Shown here: positions 11,351 through 22,290 of the stretch, piece after piece
Position numbering within the stretch: position 1 is the stretch's first letter
Layout of the letters: each line of letters begins with the position of its first letter
Origin: Acanthochlamys bracteata
Lineage: Eukaryota; Streptophyta; Magnoliopsida; Pandanales; Velloziaceae
DNA: 64,000 nucleotides
Assembly (NCBI GenBank): GCA_019914995.1
Contig: CM034143.1
Span: 2,172,501 to 2,236,500, forward strand
Reading direction: 5' to 3'
Notes under the pieces: generated by a model
Told to the model about the DNA's origin: nothing
Database searches by the model: none
What the model saw: only the letters and a program-made list of their open reading frames with translations
Made by a program: the position numbers and the translations under genes

Positions 11351-11810
11351 ACCAATTTCTGTTTTTACATTTCTCATTTCAATGTAACATCTGAAATTCA
11401 TGTCAGAGATGAAAACAGAAAAGGGAGCTAGTCTTATTAAAAGTTTCAATTGCTTTGGCAGTAGAAAAGGAATGAGAAGAAGAAGAAGAACAACAAGAAA
11501 TTAATAAAGAGTTTGAAATTAAAGTTTAGAGATAATTAATTGAAGACCACCAAGAACAAGATTGCAGCAGCAACAGTAGCAGGAGCAGCATAACGAAGGA
11601 AATAATGGAAAAGAGTGCTGAAATGTGAAACAACAGGAAGTCATTTTCATCAATATGGTACTGTAAAATTTGTGCAGATAATTAAGTTGCTCTAAAAAGA
11701 AATAAACAGCGCAACTCAAGAAATCCCTTCAACTCTTAATTGAAAATTCAAATGAATTTTCAGACAAAGATTGAAACAAACTGACTGATTCTAAACAAAA
11801 ACTCCCTCAC

Positions 11811-12263
11811 CTGTAAGTGGGATTTCACATGAGCTAATGTCAGATCCTTCACATCCATGAGTTCAAGCACTGATTTAGGTGTTGCCCCTGTACATGTTTC
11901 AAAGATAATCAGCAAATTCTCCCAAAAAGAAAACAAATTCCAACACGAGCTCTTCAGAACCCACAAACACAGAGGCTTAATAAGAACATCAAGAAAAAAA
12001 TCACAAATCAAACAAACGAATAAAAGAAAACCGAAAGAACAGTCGCAGATTATAAGAAGATAGAACAACGTCACACGACGAAAACTACTTATAGAAAAAA
12101 AGGAAATAGGGAGAGAGAGATGGTGAGGATAGAATAAGCGAAGCAAGCATACTTTCATGGCCACCAATAGCTCGATTTTCCGGCGGAGGGATCCGGCGAA
12201 TTCTAGGGTTTTTACGGCGGTCTTGATTCGGCTTAGATTGGTTCGCCGGAGTAACATCAACAA
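11811..12263 (-). pseudogene. Captured KANADI (GARP) gene fragment inside the CACTA element
   Basis: On the minus strand an exon at 11887-11811 reads ATPKSVLELMDVKDLTLAHV then KSHLQ, the second exon of the GARP domain in KANADI proteins, with intact acceptor (acag) and donor (gtgagg). Upstream a 265-nt intron (12152-11888) keeps its donor (gtatgc), and the preceding exon ends GGHE plus one base, exactly the family's GGHER|ATPKS junction with the same phase. The rest of the upstream exon (to about 12263) no longer matches KANADI. KANADI genes set abaxial leaf identity. Sense and antisense transcripts from the element could overlap real KANADI mRNA. Confidence 0.85.
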
Positions 12264-12803
12264 GAAGAAGAAGAACGTCGGAGGTAGGAAAGGAAGAAAT
12301 CAGTGCCGGAGAGGTGAAAGCATGCCAGTGAGGGGGGCGTAAGGGACGGGCTCACCGTCGGAAAGAAGCAAAAACTGGGAGAGAAAATAAAAACAAATAT
12401 GGAGGAAGAAGAAAGATATAAAAAAGAAACTTACCGACTAACATGTTTTCCGTCGGTAACGTTATATTACCGACTATAAATAAATTCAGTCGGTAATATT
12501 ACCGACTACAAATAAATTCAGTCGATAAAATTACCGATTACAAATAAATTCAGTCAGTAAATTAATTAATAGTAAAATTTTAGTCAATAAATTTACCGAC
12601 TAAAAAAATTGTAGTCGGTAAATTTATCGTCTAAAACTATTTTTTGTCGATATTTGATATATTTACCGACTGACCATACTTTCAGTCGGTAATTTTAAAA
12701 TTTTTACCGATTAGATTATTTTCGGTCGGTATTTGCCAAATTTACCGACTATATTTTTTCAGTCGGTAATTTTTAGTCGGCAAAAGCTATTTTTGTACTA
12801 ATG

Positions 12804-13450
12804 GATGCAAGATGTCACTTAGGGTTTTCTCCTGTCATGTTATCTGAATTTTATACTAGAGTTTTTCTAATAATCAATATGATCTTTTTGCATAGAAATA
12901 ACCTTCAGGATCTCCTCTTCAATCTTCCTATAGAGATCATATCAAAATTCGAACAGATTAGAAGTTGAATTAGATCGGGTAGGAATTATATGCATGTTGG
13001 ATTATTTTCATATTTATAGATTTGTCAAAATATTTTCTAATATTCTCTCCATAAATTTTGCAAATAAATATTCTAAAAATGATCTAGAGATGTTCTCCAA
13101 AAAGTGACTCGAGATAAAGTTATTAAGTTTGCATATATACAATAAAGAAATTTACTTTTTTGGTACCCAAATTGTTTTGGGTACATTAGCATTAGTTTGT
13201 TTAATAGTTTCTTTAGGAATCCAAGTCATCTTAACTTTCTCTTCATTTTCTTCGTATCAGCATAACTTCATAATTAGACCCTTCATATATAATAGAAGCA
13301 AGTAATAAAAAGAGTATAAGAGGTGCTTACTTTATGAACTATTTTAAAAGTCCCCCTTTTGCTATAGGAATAACGCCAATACCTTCTTTCTAAAGATTCC
13401 TTTAAAAAATCCAAATATGACATCAAGTCTTTCGTTATTTTTCACAAACT
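12804..13450. other. Intergenic DNA flanking the CACTA element
   Basis: No gene recognised. It leads into the repeat field that starts near 13480. Confidence 0.4.
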
Positions 13451-13479
13451 TTAGCAAGCGAAGCTTGTAAGTCAGATAT

Positions 13480-15225
13480 CTCATCCTGATCAAAAGGTTT
13501 TTCATTATCTTTCATTGACATCATGAAAACATTCTTGCTGTTTGAAGTTTGTCTCATTATTTTCATCTTAACCAAAACTCCGCATAAAGATTGATTCATG
13601 TACGATTGATTTAAAACTTTATCAACATACGTATTTCTAACTTATAGTTCCTTATTACAAATCAGTAGAGATTGAATTTGGTACTCTTTACGCTATTCTT
13701 CAACCACTATTTTACTAATGGTCGAAAATTAGTTATTGTTTGACCGCTAGTCAAACAGTGATCTAAGAATGACCATATAGTGATTTAATAGCATCAAATA
13801 TAATCTACACCGTTGATAATGAAAACTTACAAGTCAAAAGTACATTGACAAAATTTTAGCTCTATTAGACAACGAATCGACTGTTATACAATATTTTAAT
13901 CAAGATGACAAGATGAAAACAATTTGTTGGTTGGAAAATTTTTCCTCCCTATTGTTTTCTTAGTCAAGAGATTGGATAGAGAATATTTCATAATTCAATC
14001 GAGCTAAACTTTTATCAATGCATTTCACACTCATAATTCTTCGACATGGACGGTGGCGATTCGATTTAGGCTATCTATGGTTTTTCGCTCATAATTCGAC
14101 TACTGTTCATCCTCTCAAATACGTTATTCAGTCATAGATTGAACAACGACCATTAATCCAGCACCACTAGTATAATGGTTAAATAAATGTTGAATAATGA
14201 TCGTTATTCGACCACTACTAGATAATTTTGATATTCGTATGCAGATCATTATTTGAACACTTTTTAATCGTTATTCGAATAATGACTACTATTCCGCTAT
14301 TATTCAAATAAAAATCATTTTTCGACCAATATTTGACCATTATTCCACCCTTTTTTAATCCTTATTGTAATATGGAATAATGATCCTTGCTCGAACAATA
14401 GTCGAATGGTAATTATTATTCAGATAACGGTCAAGAAATTCTCGAATAATAATTAGTATACAGACATTGATAGAAAAGTGGTCTAATAGAGATCGAATTG
14501 CAATTATTATTCAACCATTACTCACAAAGTGGTCGATTAAAGAACATTTGTTTCAATACTTTATCTTTTAGGAGGGTTAAATAGTGGCCAATGAATAATC
14601 AAATAATTGCATAAAAAGCTCTGAATTTAATCTCCATCCTTTAGAATGAAGAAATATGAGCGAAAAAATTGACAAAATTTCAATTCAATTGAATATGAAT
14701 TGATCTTCATCCATTTTCTTGATTAAATGATAAGAAGTAGGAAGCTCTATCACAGAATAATTATTTGCGTGTTGTCATCCTAATCAAGGCGTCAACGGAT
14801 TTATACTTTTGTCAACGTGCTTCTTACTCGTAGTGCTTTGTTTTGATGGGTGTATATTGAATTGTAAGCTCTCTACGCTATTATTAGATATTTTTTGACC
14901 ACTATTCGACCAATTATTGAACAATAACTATTTTTTTTTCAATTGGTCGAACAATGATGAAAGAATGTAGTGAAAAACTTCAAATTCAATCTCTAGCTTT
15001 CAGAATGGGAAATATGAGTTGAAAATACTTTGACAAAAATTTACCCTCATCAAAACATTAATGAGCTTCATCAGTCTTTTGATCAAGGTGAAAATAAGAA
15101 GGAAAACTCTAAAAGTACCAATATTGTTTTCTTACCATCGTAATTCTCAAGAGACTGAATGTAGATCGATTCATATTTTAATTGAGTTGAAAATTTATTA
15201 ACATGCTCGTAACTCGTTTTACTTC
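13480..15225. repeat. Degenerate composite repeat field, left part
   Basis: Two modules alternate. Module A is a dense run of gaccactattcgaccattattcgaa-like phrases on both strands (13690-13760, 14200-14560, 14880-14960). Module B resembles tttgatcaaggtgaaaataa followed by gaaggaaaactct and a gagattgaat phrase (about 13520, 13900, 14700, 15080). Copies are strongly diverged and have no coding potential. It does not match any repeat family I know. Confidence 0.6.
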
Positions 15226-15233
15226 TAGTACAA

Positions 15234-16173
15234 AGTTGTTTAACTTCATGGAGATGTCTAGCATTACATCCAATAGCGTCAAACCATTGTTTTCTCCACG
15301 GTCATCCAACACCGCCGCTACCTTGCTCATAGTGATTTATTTTCTATAACCACATAACAAACAAAAGTACAAAAAATTGTTTTAGCAATGAATTCTTCTG
15401 AAATATAAGTTTCAACTAAAAAGTAACGTGTATATATATGTTCTACTTGGAGCTAGCTACTTACTAGCTATGGGAAAGATGCAGGCCAGTGTTAGTCCTA
15501 TAATCATTAAGTTGAGGAAGTTATCATCCATCCAGTTAACTAATAGCTGGGCCATTTCAATAGAGTTTGATCAACAGCTAAGTGCAGCGTGCTGTCACCT
15601 CCGTAGTTGAGAACTTTTATAGTGTTCGTATTTGCACCCACGAGCTCTTTCAAGATTTTAGTTTGGCCTTGGATTGTAGTGTAATAAATAGCGAGAAATC
15701 CATTCTTGTCCTGCAAAAAAGCAAGCTCATTGCCTCACTTTGCGGCAACTCTCTCACCACTTGCAAGTAGCCATGAGAAGAAGCAAGATGGAGCGAAGAA
15801 AGTCCTCTAGCGCCTACTTTGCATGCTAGCTCAGGGTTATGAATGAGAATCTCTCTAGCAAAATCTAATGCCGAATGATGCCGCGATGTGTAAAGGATTA
15901 TAAATTACATGAATGAGCTCTTCATATCTAAGTGAAACAAATTTTCTTCTTGGAGCAGCTCACAAAGGGCAGTGACACTCCTAGTGTGAAGCTTCCCTAA
16001 GTTTATCGTTCATGTTAGAGATTATGCTTGATGAGCTACTAAAATTTAATGGATTTAATTGAAAACGAGTGATCACATAGTTGCTTATCTCTTATAAAAG
16101 GGCTCATTAGTAGCTAGCTAGGCGTAGGAATTTTCAAAAAAAGCTTTGTATGTAACATCATTGACTTTCATGT
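15234..16173 (-). pseudogene. Decayed second copy of the ankyrin-repeat gene
   Basis: The plus-strand text follows 4384-5340 with many substitutions and small indels: gatgtctagcattacatccaatagcgtcaaaccattg here against the same phrase near 4400, then the counterpart of the intron, exon 1 and the 5' flank. No open frame of length survives. Homology stops exactly at 16173, where a CACTA end begins. The segment starts inside exon 2, so the part lost to the retrotransposon in the first copy is absent here too. Confidence 0.85.
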
Positions 16174-16325
16174 CACTACTATAAATAACAGCATCACTGA
16201 CTGAATAAAATGGTCGGTAAGAGTCACATTCTAGTATGCAAAGTACTTTGCCAACTGAAAGGAGCATGGTCGGTAAACCGTCGAAAAAAAACTGGTTGGT
16301 AATTCGTTTACCGACTAACACAAAA
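16174..16325. mobile_element. CACTA transposon terminus (partial)
   Basis: Starts CACTACTATAAATAACAGCA and has several TCGGTAA / TTTACCGACTAA sub-terminal motifs, as in 10152-12803, so it is the same family. No matching right end was found downstream, so it is a truncated or solo end. Confidence 0.65.
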
Positions 16326-16329
16326 AATA

Positions 16330-17700
16330 TGAAATAATGGTGTCGAGCTCCAATAACTGCAGTTCATAATGAAGGATTACGAGTTAATAATGTGTTACAA
16401 ATACTTCAGCTTAATTGTAATACGAATAGATCTCTATCATGTGTTTTGTTCAAGATACAACAAACAAGCATTCTTGTTGTTTAGAGTGCTCCTCCTTATT
16501 ATTATCTAGAGTAAGAGGTAGGATAGATATCGATTTTTATTCCAATTGAATTAAGGTTTTGTTAGGATATTCCAACTCATAATTCATTATAGACGGTAGA
16601 GATTAGATTTGGACTATCTACGTACTTCTTTGGCATTAAGTTCCAAGTTACTTCTCTATTATAATTTCTATTTCCCCAATAAATTTCTTACTATATTCTA
16701 AAAAAAATTAAAATTATAGATAAATTGTACACCACAAAATCTTTTGTGTGCATAAATTTTTATATTTTTCGATAAAAAGACAAACTCTTTGTTTCAAAAA
16801 GTTTCAAAACAAGTTCTTTTTTTCAAAAAACCGACATATTTTAAATAACCCCAAACGATCAATACACCATTCTTCAACCACTATTTGATCACAAGTTCAA
16901 GCATAGTCATTGTTTGACCACTAGCCGAACAGTAGTCGAAGAATGATCGAATATAGTGTCCTAAAAAGTTTCAAATTTAATTTCCACAGTTCATAAAGAA
17001 AAATCACAAATAAAAATATGCCGACAAAATTTTAGCTGTAGTGAATGACAGCGCAACCTTAATCCAGTCTTTTGATTATAATGAAAACACAAAACAATCT
17101 TGCTGGTTTAGAAATTTTCTCATTATTGTCATCTTGATTAAGAGATCGAATAGAGATTGACTAATAATCCAATTGATTTGAAATTTTTTGGGTATATTTT
17201 TAACTCATAGTTCTGTATTATGAGCAGTAGCAATTGAATTTAATGTTTTTCAACATTATTCGATCATTATTCTACCACGATTTCAACCTCTTTAGTAAAT
17301 ATATATTATTCTACCATATATCTATTAATGATAATTAAACCACCACTACTTGAATAATGGTCAAATAAAGTATGAATAATGATTGTTGTTTGACCAATAT
17401 TGGTCGAATAGAGGTTGAAGAACAATTCTTCGAATCATTATAGGAGTAGTTGTTGATTAAGGTCATTGTTGGCATATAGTCTAATTATGCATCCTTGAGG
17501 TGGATTAAACAGTGGTCGAAGAATAATCCAATAATTGTGCAGATTGATCTAAATTTAATATCAACAATTTGGAATGAAAAAATATGAGTCTAAACATGTT
17601 GACAGAATTTCAGATTAATAGGACCATGAATCAAGATGACAATAAGAAGGAAACCCCAAGGTAGGAAGATAAGTTAATTCACAATTTCCCTTCTTCAATC
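16330..17700. repeat. Degenerate composite repeat field, right part
   Basis: The same modules A (16865-16960, 17250-17470, 17510-17550) and B (about 17050 and 17630) as in 13480-15225, again diverged. The field is interrupted by the ankyrin copy and the CACTA end. Confidence 0.55.
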
Positions 17701-18840
17701 CTTTCTTATTTTATTGAGTTGTAACTTGTTGAGAGTGATTCTAAGCTAAACTCTTGTAAAGTTAGAAGTCTTTATAACATTATATTGATTGCGGGGTGTG
17801 CTCCGGAAAAAAAAGTGCTTAGATGGACGTCTTCTCGGTATTATCTTTTAAAAGTGTCATGTAGTGCACACGAGAAAAATTAGGAGAGTCTAAAAGATTG
17901 AGCAAGTGAATTTCATGGAAATAACTTGCAGCCGGATGGATTGGCGGTTTATATGAGACTGTGGTGAAGTTCATCTTGCAAAGATAGCTCAGTTAAGACG
18001 GAGACGTGTAGGTAAAAATGTAAGTTTCATTGGTTTCCCGCTTTAGCTAACCGATTTTTCGTACTAATTAGTCTCTTAGAAGCTCTATTTTATATTTCTC
18101 ATTTTTGTTCATTATTGTTCCACCACTTTTTTCCTACTCGATCTTCCTATTATATTTCTCTCCATCTTGTCTAAAAGTTTTTCCCGCTCATAATATATAT
18201 AGCATGTCTTAAGGTATGTGACTTTACAATGACACAAAAAAATAAAATAAAGGTGCCTGATATTTTACACCATTTCGAAGCTTGTACTCACATTCTTCAG
18301 GACAATTCAGATCGATTTGGTTTTGCACGATCAGCCGAACACTACGCATCACTACAAAACTAATTACGAAATAGAGTTTTTTAAAACAAAAAATATTTTT
18401 ATTTTATTTCCAAAAATAAGCTCTATTTTTTTATTTAAAAATAGTAATAAAAATAAATAATATCAAAATCTTACAATATATGATTTTCTATAATTTTTTA
18501 AAATTTTACATAAATTTTATAAAATATTATAAAAAATTTATTTAAAAATATAAAATAAAATGAAAGAGTGAAAGATACATGATAAGTAATGCCAAGCACA
18601 TCCTAACAGTGCATTCTTTGGAATTTAGTTTGAAAGCATGGGTTGGGAACTTTTACTTATGGAAAAATTATTTTGCAATTTCGTATTTGGTAAATATTTT
18701 CCAAAGTAATGGTTTGTTTCCTACAATAAATGAAAGCACTTCTAGAATCAAGTTTGGAAAAGAAGTAGAGATTGTATTTCTCCGGAGCCTACGATATCTA
18801 ATAATGCACAACAACTTCAGAAACCTAAACATGAAAAATT
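17701..18840. other. Intergenic DNA with an AT-rich element-like core
   Basis: No gene recognised. The 18360-18570 part is nearly pure A/T and resembles the dispersed AT-rich elements listed at 35180, 35990 and 55395. A CACTACAAAA start at 18352 may be chance. Confidence 0.35.
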
Positions 18841-18842
18841 CT

Positions 18843-19220
18843 TTAAAATAGTCTATAAGTTATCGGCTCCGGTAACGCCATAGCGAGAGCATTTGCATTA
18901 AAGATAGCAATGGAGAGATCGAAGTTCAAAGGTGTCGCCTTGCAACGGATAGGCTGATGATTGCGGCAACGATCCCACCACGGTACGGAGAGAGAGAGAG
19001 GAGTGAACGATTCCTTTCTTCTTCTAATTCTTTTGAAATTTAGAGAAGAAGAAGAGATCAAGGTTGTGGATTGTTTAGATTTGAATGAAGAAGAACAAGT
19101 TTGAGGATTGAAGTGTTCAAAAGTTGGCGAGAGAGAACAGCAGCAGCCATTTTTTAGAGAGAGAGGATGTGTTTTTTTACTAAAGAACTCACTTCTCTCT
19201 ACTGAAAAATTACTTCTCAT
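18843..19220 (-). CDS. Unrecognised open frame of 125 codons, transit-peptide-like composition
   Basis: The minus-strand frame is rich in Ser, Lys, Arg and Thr with few acidic residues, such as SSSFKSKQSTTLISSSS and FKRIRRRKESF, a composition like a plastid-targeting N-terminus. I do not recognise a domain. It may be a captured first exon or a chance frame in transposon-derived DNA; no partner exons were found. Confidence 0.25.
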   Translation of the reverse strand: MRSNFSVERSEFFSKKTHPLSLKNGCCCSLSPTFEHFNPQTCSSSFKSKQSTTLISSSSLNFKRIRRRKESFTPLSLSVPWWDRCRNHQPIRCKATPLNFDLSIAIFNANALAMALPEPITYRLF

Positions 19221-19233
19221 GTTCTTTTAAATT

Positions 19234-20030
19234 ATGAACTCATTGTCAGAATACAACTCACTTCTTCAACATAAAATCAAGCACTTTCACCCCACTTTTC
19301 TCCTTACTGTAATTTTTTTCTTTCTTCTCCCGACAACCACCCCCCACCCGCTCATCGCGCTGGAGCTGCTTTCCCCTCCGACGTCGATTTCTTCCTCTCC
19401 TATCTTCGGTGTCCTTCTATTTCTTGTTAACGTCACGTTTTATCATTCCATCATCATTATCTTCTCCCGCGGCCGACACTCACGTCTTCTCCCAACGACA
19501 TGTCTGTTTAGTGCCGGAACTCAGTCCATCTCCCTTCGACCATCCTCATCTCTCTTTCCGCTGCTCTAATTGCTCCTCAAAATTGTGCAATGGTGCTCTT
19601 GCGTTTGCTTACGCAAGATCTCACTGTCACTATCGATTCGATTATTTCGCCGGCTATCCAACTGTTGTTAGCATTGGAGCTTCCTTCTCACCCTTCTCTT
19701 ATTACTCCTTGTTCAATTGTGCCTTTTGGAGCTTCATTTATTGCCGCGTAGAAAGCCATAGATTTCGCCAGAGGTCTCCGTCGGCAATTTGATACCGCTG
19801 ATTTTTGGTAATCATCATTCTCATCCGGCTGACGTGTTTCCTTTCCTCAACTTTCCACGATTTTTGGTTTATATGTGTGATTTCATGCAGCTCCCTGTTC
19901 CGCGTTTATCGGCCGATCCCAATCGTCAACATACACTTATAACTTCATTGTATTTTCTAATTAATTCTTCTACTGCTGGTTTTTTTTTGTGCAATTTAAT
20001 TTCCCCTCTAGCCAGACCTTAAATTCATCG
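19234..20030 (+). other. Pyrimidine-rich, coding-like segment of unknown origin
   Basis: GC content is higher than the surroundings, with several overlapping short frames and 5' UTR-like pyrimidine tracts. No domain recognised. It could be captured host DNA, since it lies between transposon-like sequences. Confidence 0.3.
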
Positions 20031-20730
20031 AAATTGCGTGTCGACAGTCACGATGTATTTATAAATAATATATATATATATATTATGTAATATAAATAAT
20101 ATTAGATACTATATTTATAGTATTGTAATATATTATAGTTGTGTATGTGTTGTGTAATGAAGATTGTAATTATATTATTATAGTTGTGAAATAATTTTAC
20201 AAATTGTATGTAAAAGCATATGATATTTATGTAATGCTTTTTAAGATGATGAAAACGTATGAAAATTTAAAAAAATATTTGAGTTAAATCAATATTGATA
20301 ATTTGATTAATTAAAAATTAAATTATTTTTGTCTCAAGAAGAAATTAACAAAAATAGTTTTAGTATAAATTGAAAAAATGTTATTTGAAAAATAAACAAT
20401 TTTAATATGATAAAATTTAATATAAATATAAATAGAGATTTATACTATGCACTAAAATTTATTATAATACTATAATTATGTAATAAATATATATATAAAA
20501 TAAAAAATATGACATCTATATTATCTTAAATGTTGTGAAAAAATTATAATATATAATTATAACTATAATATAACAATAATATTGTGTAGTTAAATAGTTA
20601 CAAAATATAAATTTTTTTATTTTTTCTAAGATTAATAAATAAATGTTATTAGATTAAACATTTAAAATAAATTAATTTTACTTTCAATGTCTCATTTTTA
20701 AATACAAAAATGACTTCCAACTCGCTTGCA
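20031..20730. other. Very AT-rich intergenic DNA
   Basis: Contains a short (TA)n run near 20070-20084. No gene or element ends recognised. Confidence 0.5.
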
Positions 20731-20734
20731 ATTA

Positions 20735-21502
20735 GGGCGTGTTTCAAGTAGGTGGAATTCCAGTTTCTTCCGTCAGAACTGGAATTCCACCGAATTCTCA
20801 TGTTTAATTTGCACACATGAACTAGAAACTTTCACACGAGCGGAATTCGGTTCCATGCTCTTTTACTGTGTTTTCCTCTCTGAACGTTCGTCACTGCAGT
20901 CCCTCCCTTCCACTTTCTTTCCCTTCCCGAACGCTCTTCTTTTCCAATTTCTTCCCCTTCCTGGGCTCAGCAAGCTCCAAAAATTCCTTACTCCAGTACT
21001 TCCTACATCACAGAAACATAAAAACTAGCGAAAATACAGAAGTAAAAAAATCTTGAAAATTCTGTTTTAACAGAGGACACCGACAGAGAGCACCAATTCA
21101 TATTGGTTTTAAGCAAAGCTCCCGAGACAAAAAAACACAGATCAATAATAATGAAGCAATATAAAAAAATTAAACAAAAATTCCAACAACAAATACACAG
21201 GACAAAGCATAGAGAGAAAAAAAGAGAAAAGAAAGAAAATAGAGAAAGAGAGAAGGGAGGGAGGGGATGGTTAGTTGCTTACATGCTGTATAAAGTTGTG
21301 ACCAGGCTCGGTTTGGTTGGCTTTGGTACATGTGGACAATGGCTTGTTTATCCGTTTGTCAGATTTATCAGATATTTGATTCCAACTCTAAACTTAAGTT
21401 CACAATTTGCATTATTATTATTATTATTATTAGAATATTATATGATAAGTTTATTGTATAATATATAAATATTTTATTAATTAGGCATGTTGAAAAATTA
21501 TT

Positions 21503-21537
<35 letters not shown>

Positions 21538-21854
21538 TAGTTAAATTATAATAAATAGTTAATAAAATTTAGTATTTTTATTTTTTATATTTGTAACTAT
21601 TAAATATAAAAAAATTTACTTCTAATTTATTTTCGTTCTAACTTTTAAGTAAAATTAAAATGCAAAAACTGAACTTCATTTTTAATTCATTTCTAAGAAT
21701 AATGAAACGCAAAATCAGAACTCCATTTTCAATCAACTTCAGAATTCTATTAAAATATAAAAATTGAATATCACTTTTATCCTATTTTTAAAAAAATTCA
21801 AGTTCATACTTTTCACTTTTACGAGACTTAATTATTTATATTTGAAACACGTCC
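20735..21854. mobile_element. PIF/Harbinger-like non-autonomous element with inverted ends and TTA target duplication
   Basis: The left end GGGCGTGTTTCAAGTA and the right end (reverse complement GGACGTGTTTCAAATA) are inverted repeats, flanked by TTA at 20732-20734 and 21855-21857. The inside carries a pyrimidine-rich 5' UTR-like stretch (20870-20990), a purine-rich stretch (21205-21265) and a (TA)n run (21511-21532). No transposase. The 1.1-kb length is long for a MITE, so it may be two elements or one with captured DNA. Confidence 0.55.
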
Positions 21855-22093
21855 TTATAAAAAAAACCCAAAAACTCTAACTTATTTCTAAAACGATACT
21901 GTTTCTAATAATTCATTTTTAAAAACTCTATTCTAAAAATTTACTTTCAAGGAAAAAAAAAACGCACCTACAGTGAAAGTGCTTGATTGTTTTGACTTGG
22001 GTTTGGTTTGTAAAAGCTTTTGAGAATAAAAATTAGGGTGCTGATAATACAAAATAGGATAACACGGGACCTTTCTTGTTAGATAGAAAATAT

Positions 22094-22102
22094 AAACCCT
22101 AA
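22094..22102 (+). promoter_or_regulatory. telo-box upstream of IMP4
   Basis: AAACCCTAA, the telo-box found in promoters and leaders of plant ribosome-biogenesis and translation genes, about 190 bp upstream of the IMP4 start. Confidence 0.6.
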
Positions 22103-22290
22103 ATGCCTAATTTTTGAAGTTGAAGAAAAAACGAAGTTGAGACCATTGGGTTCATTCGATTGAATTCTTCGAAACCTACAACACCATTCTCTGATTCGGA
22201 AGGAATCGGGATAATTGGTTTGGAGCAATCAGAAAGATTTGATATATATAATTGAAGGATTTCTAGCTATCAAAGAGTTAGACGGCGGCG

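Larger units (their letters stand above)
10152..12803. mobile_element. Non-autonomous CACTA (En/Spm) transposon carrying host gene fragments
   Basis: The left end starts CACTACTAGAAATAATAGC; the right end (gctatttttgtactaatg) is a degenerate inverted copy. Both sub-terminal regions (10170-10550 and 12430-12790) are packed with the short motif TACCGACTGAAA / TTTCAGTCGGTAA in both orientations, the classic sub-terminal transposase-binding repeat array of CACTA elements. No transposase is present. The interior instead holds a piece of an R2R3-MYB gene (plus strand) and of a KANADI gene (minus strand). A clear 3-bp target duplication was not seen (ggt versus gat). Confidence 0.85.

Noticed and set aside
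11760-12263. A 167-codon minus-strand protein read straight through
   Set aside because: The middle is intron sequence; only the ends match KANADI exons.
13690-14560. Possible CRISPR-like or satellite array from the repeated attattcgacc words
   Set aside because: The words are degenerate, occur in both orientations and have no constant spacer; this is a plant nuclear repeat.
18352-18570. A third CACTA end (CACTACAAAA)
   Set aside because: No sub-terminal TCGGTAA repeats follow, unlike the other two CACTA ends.
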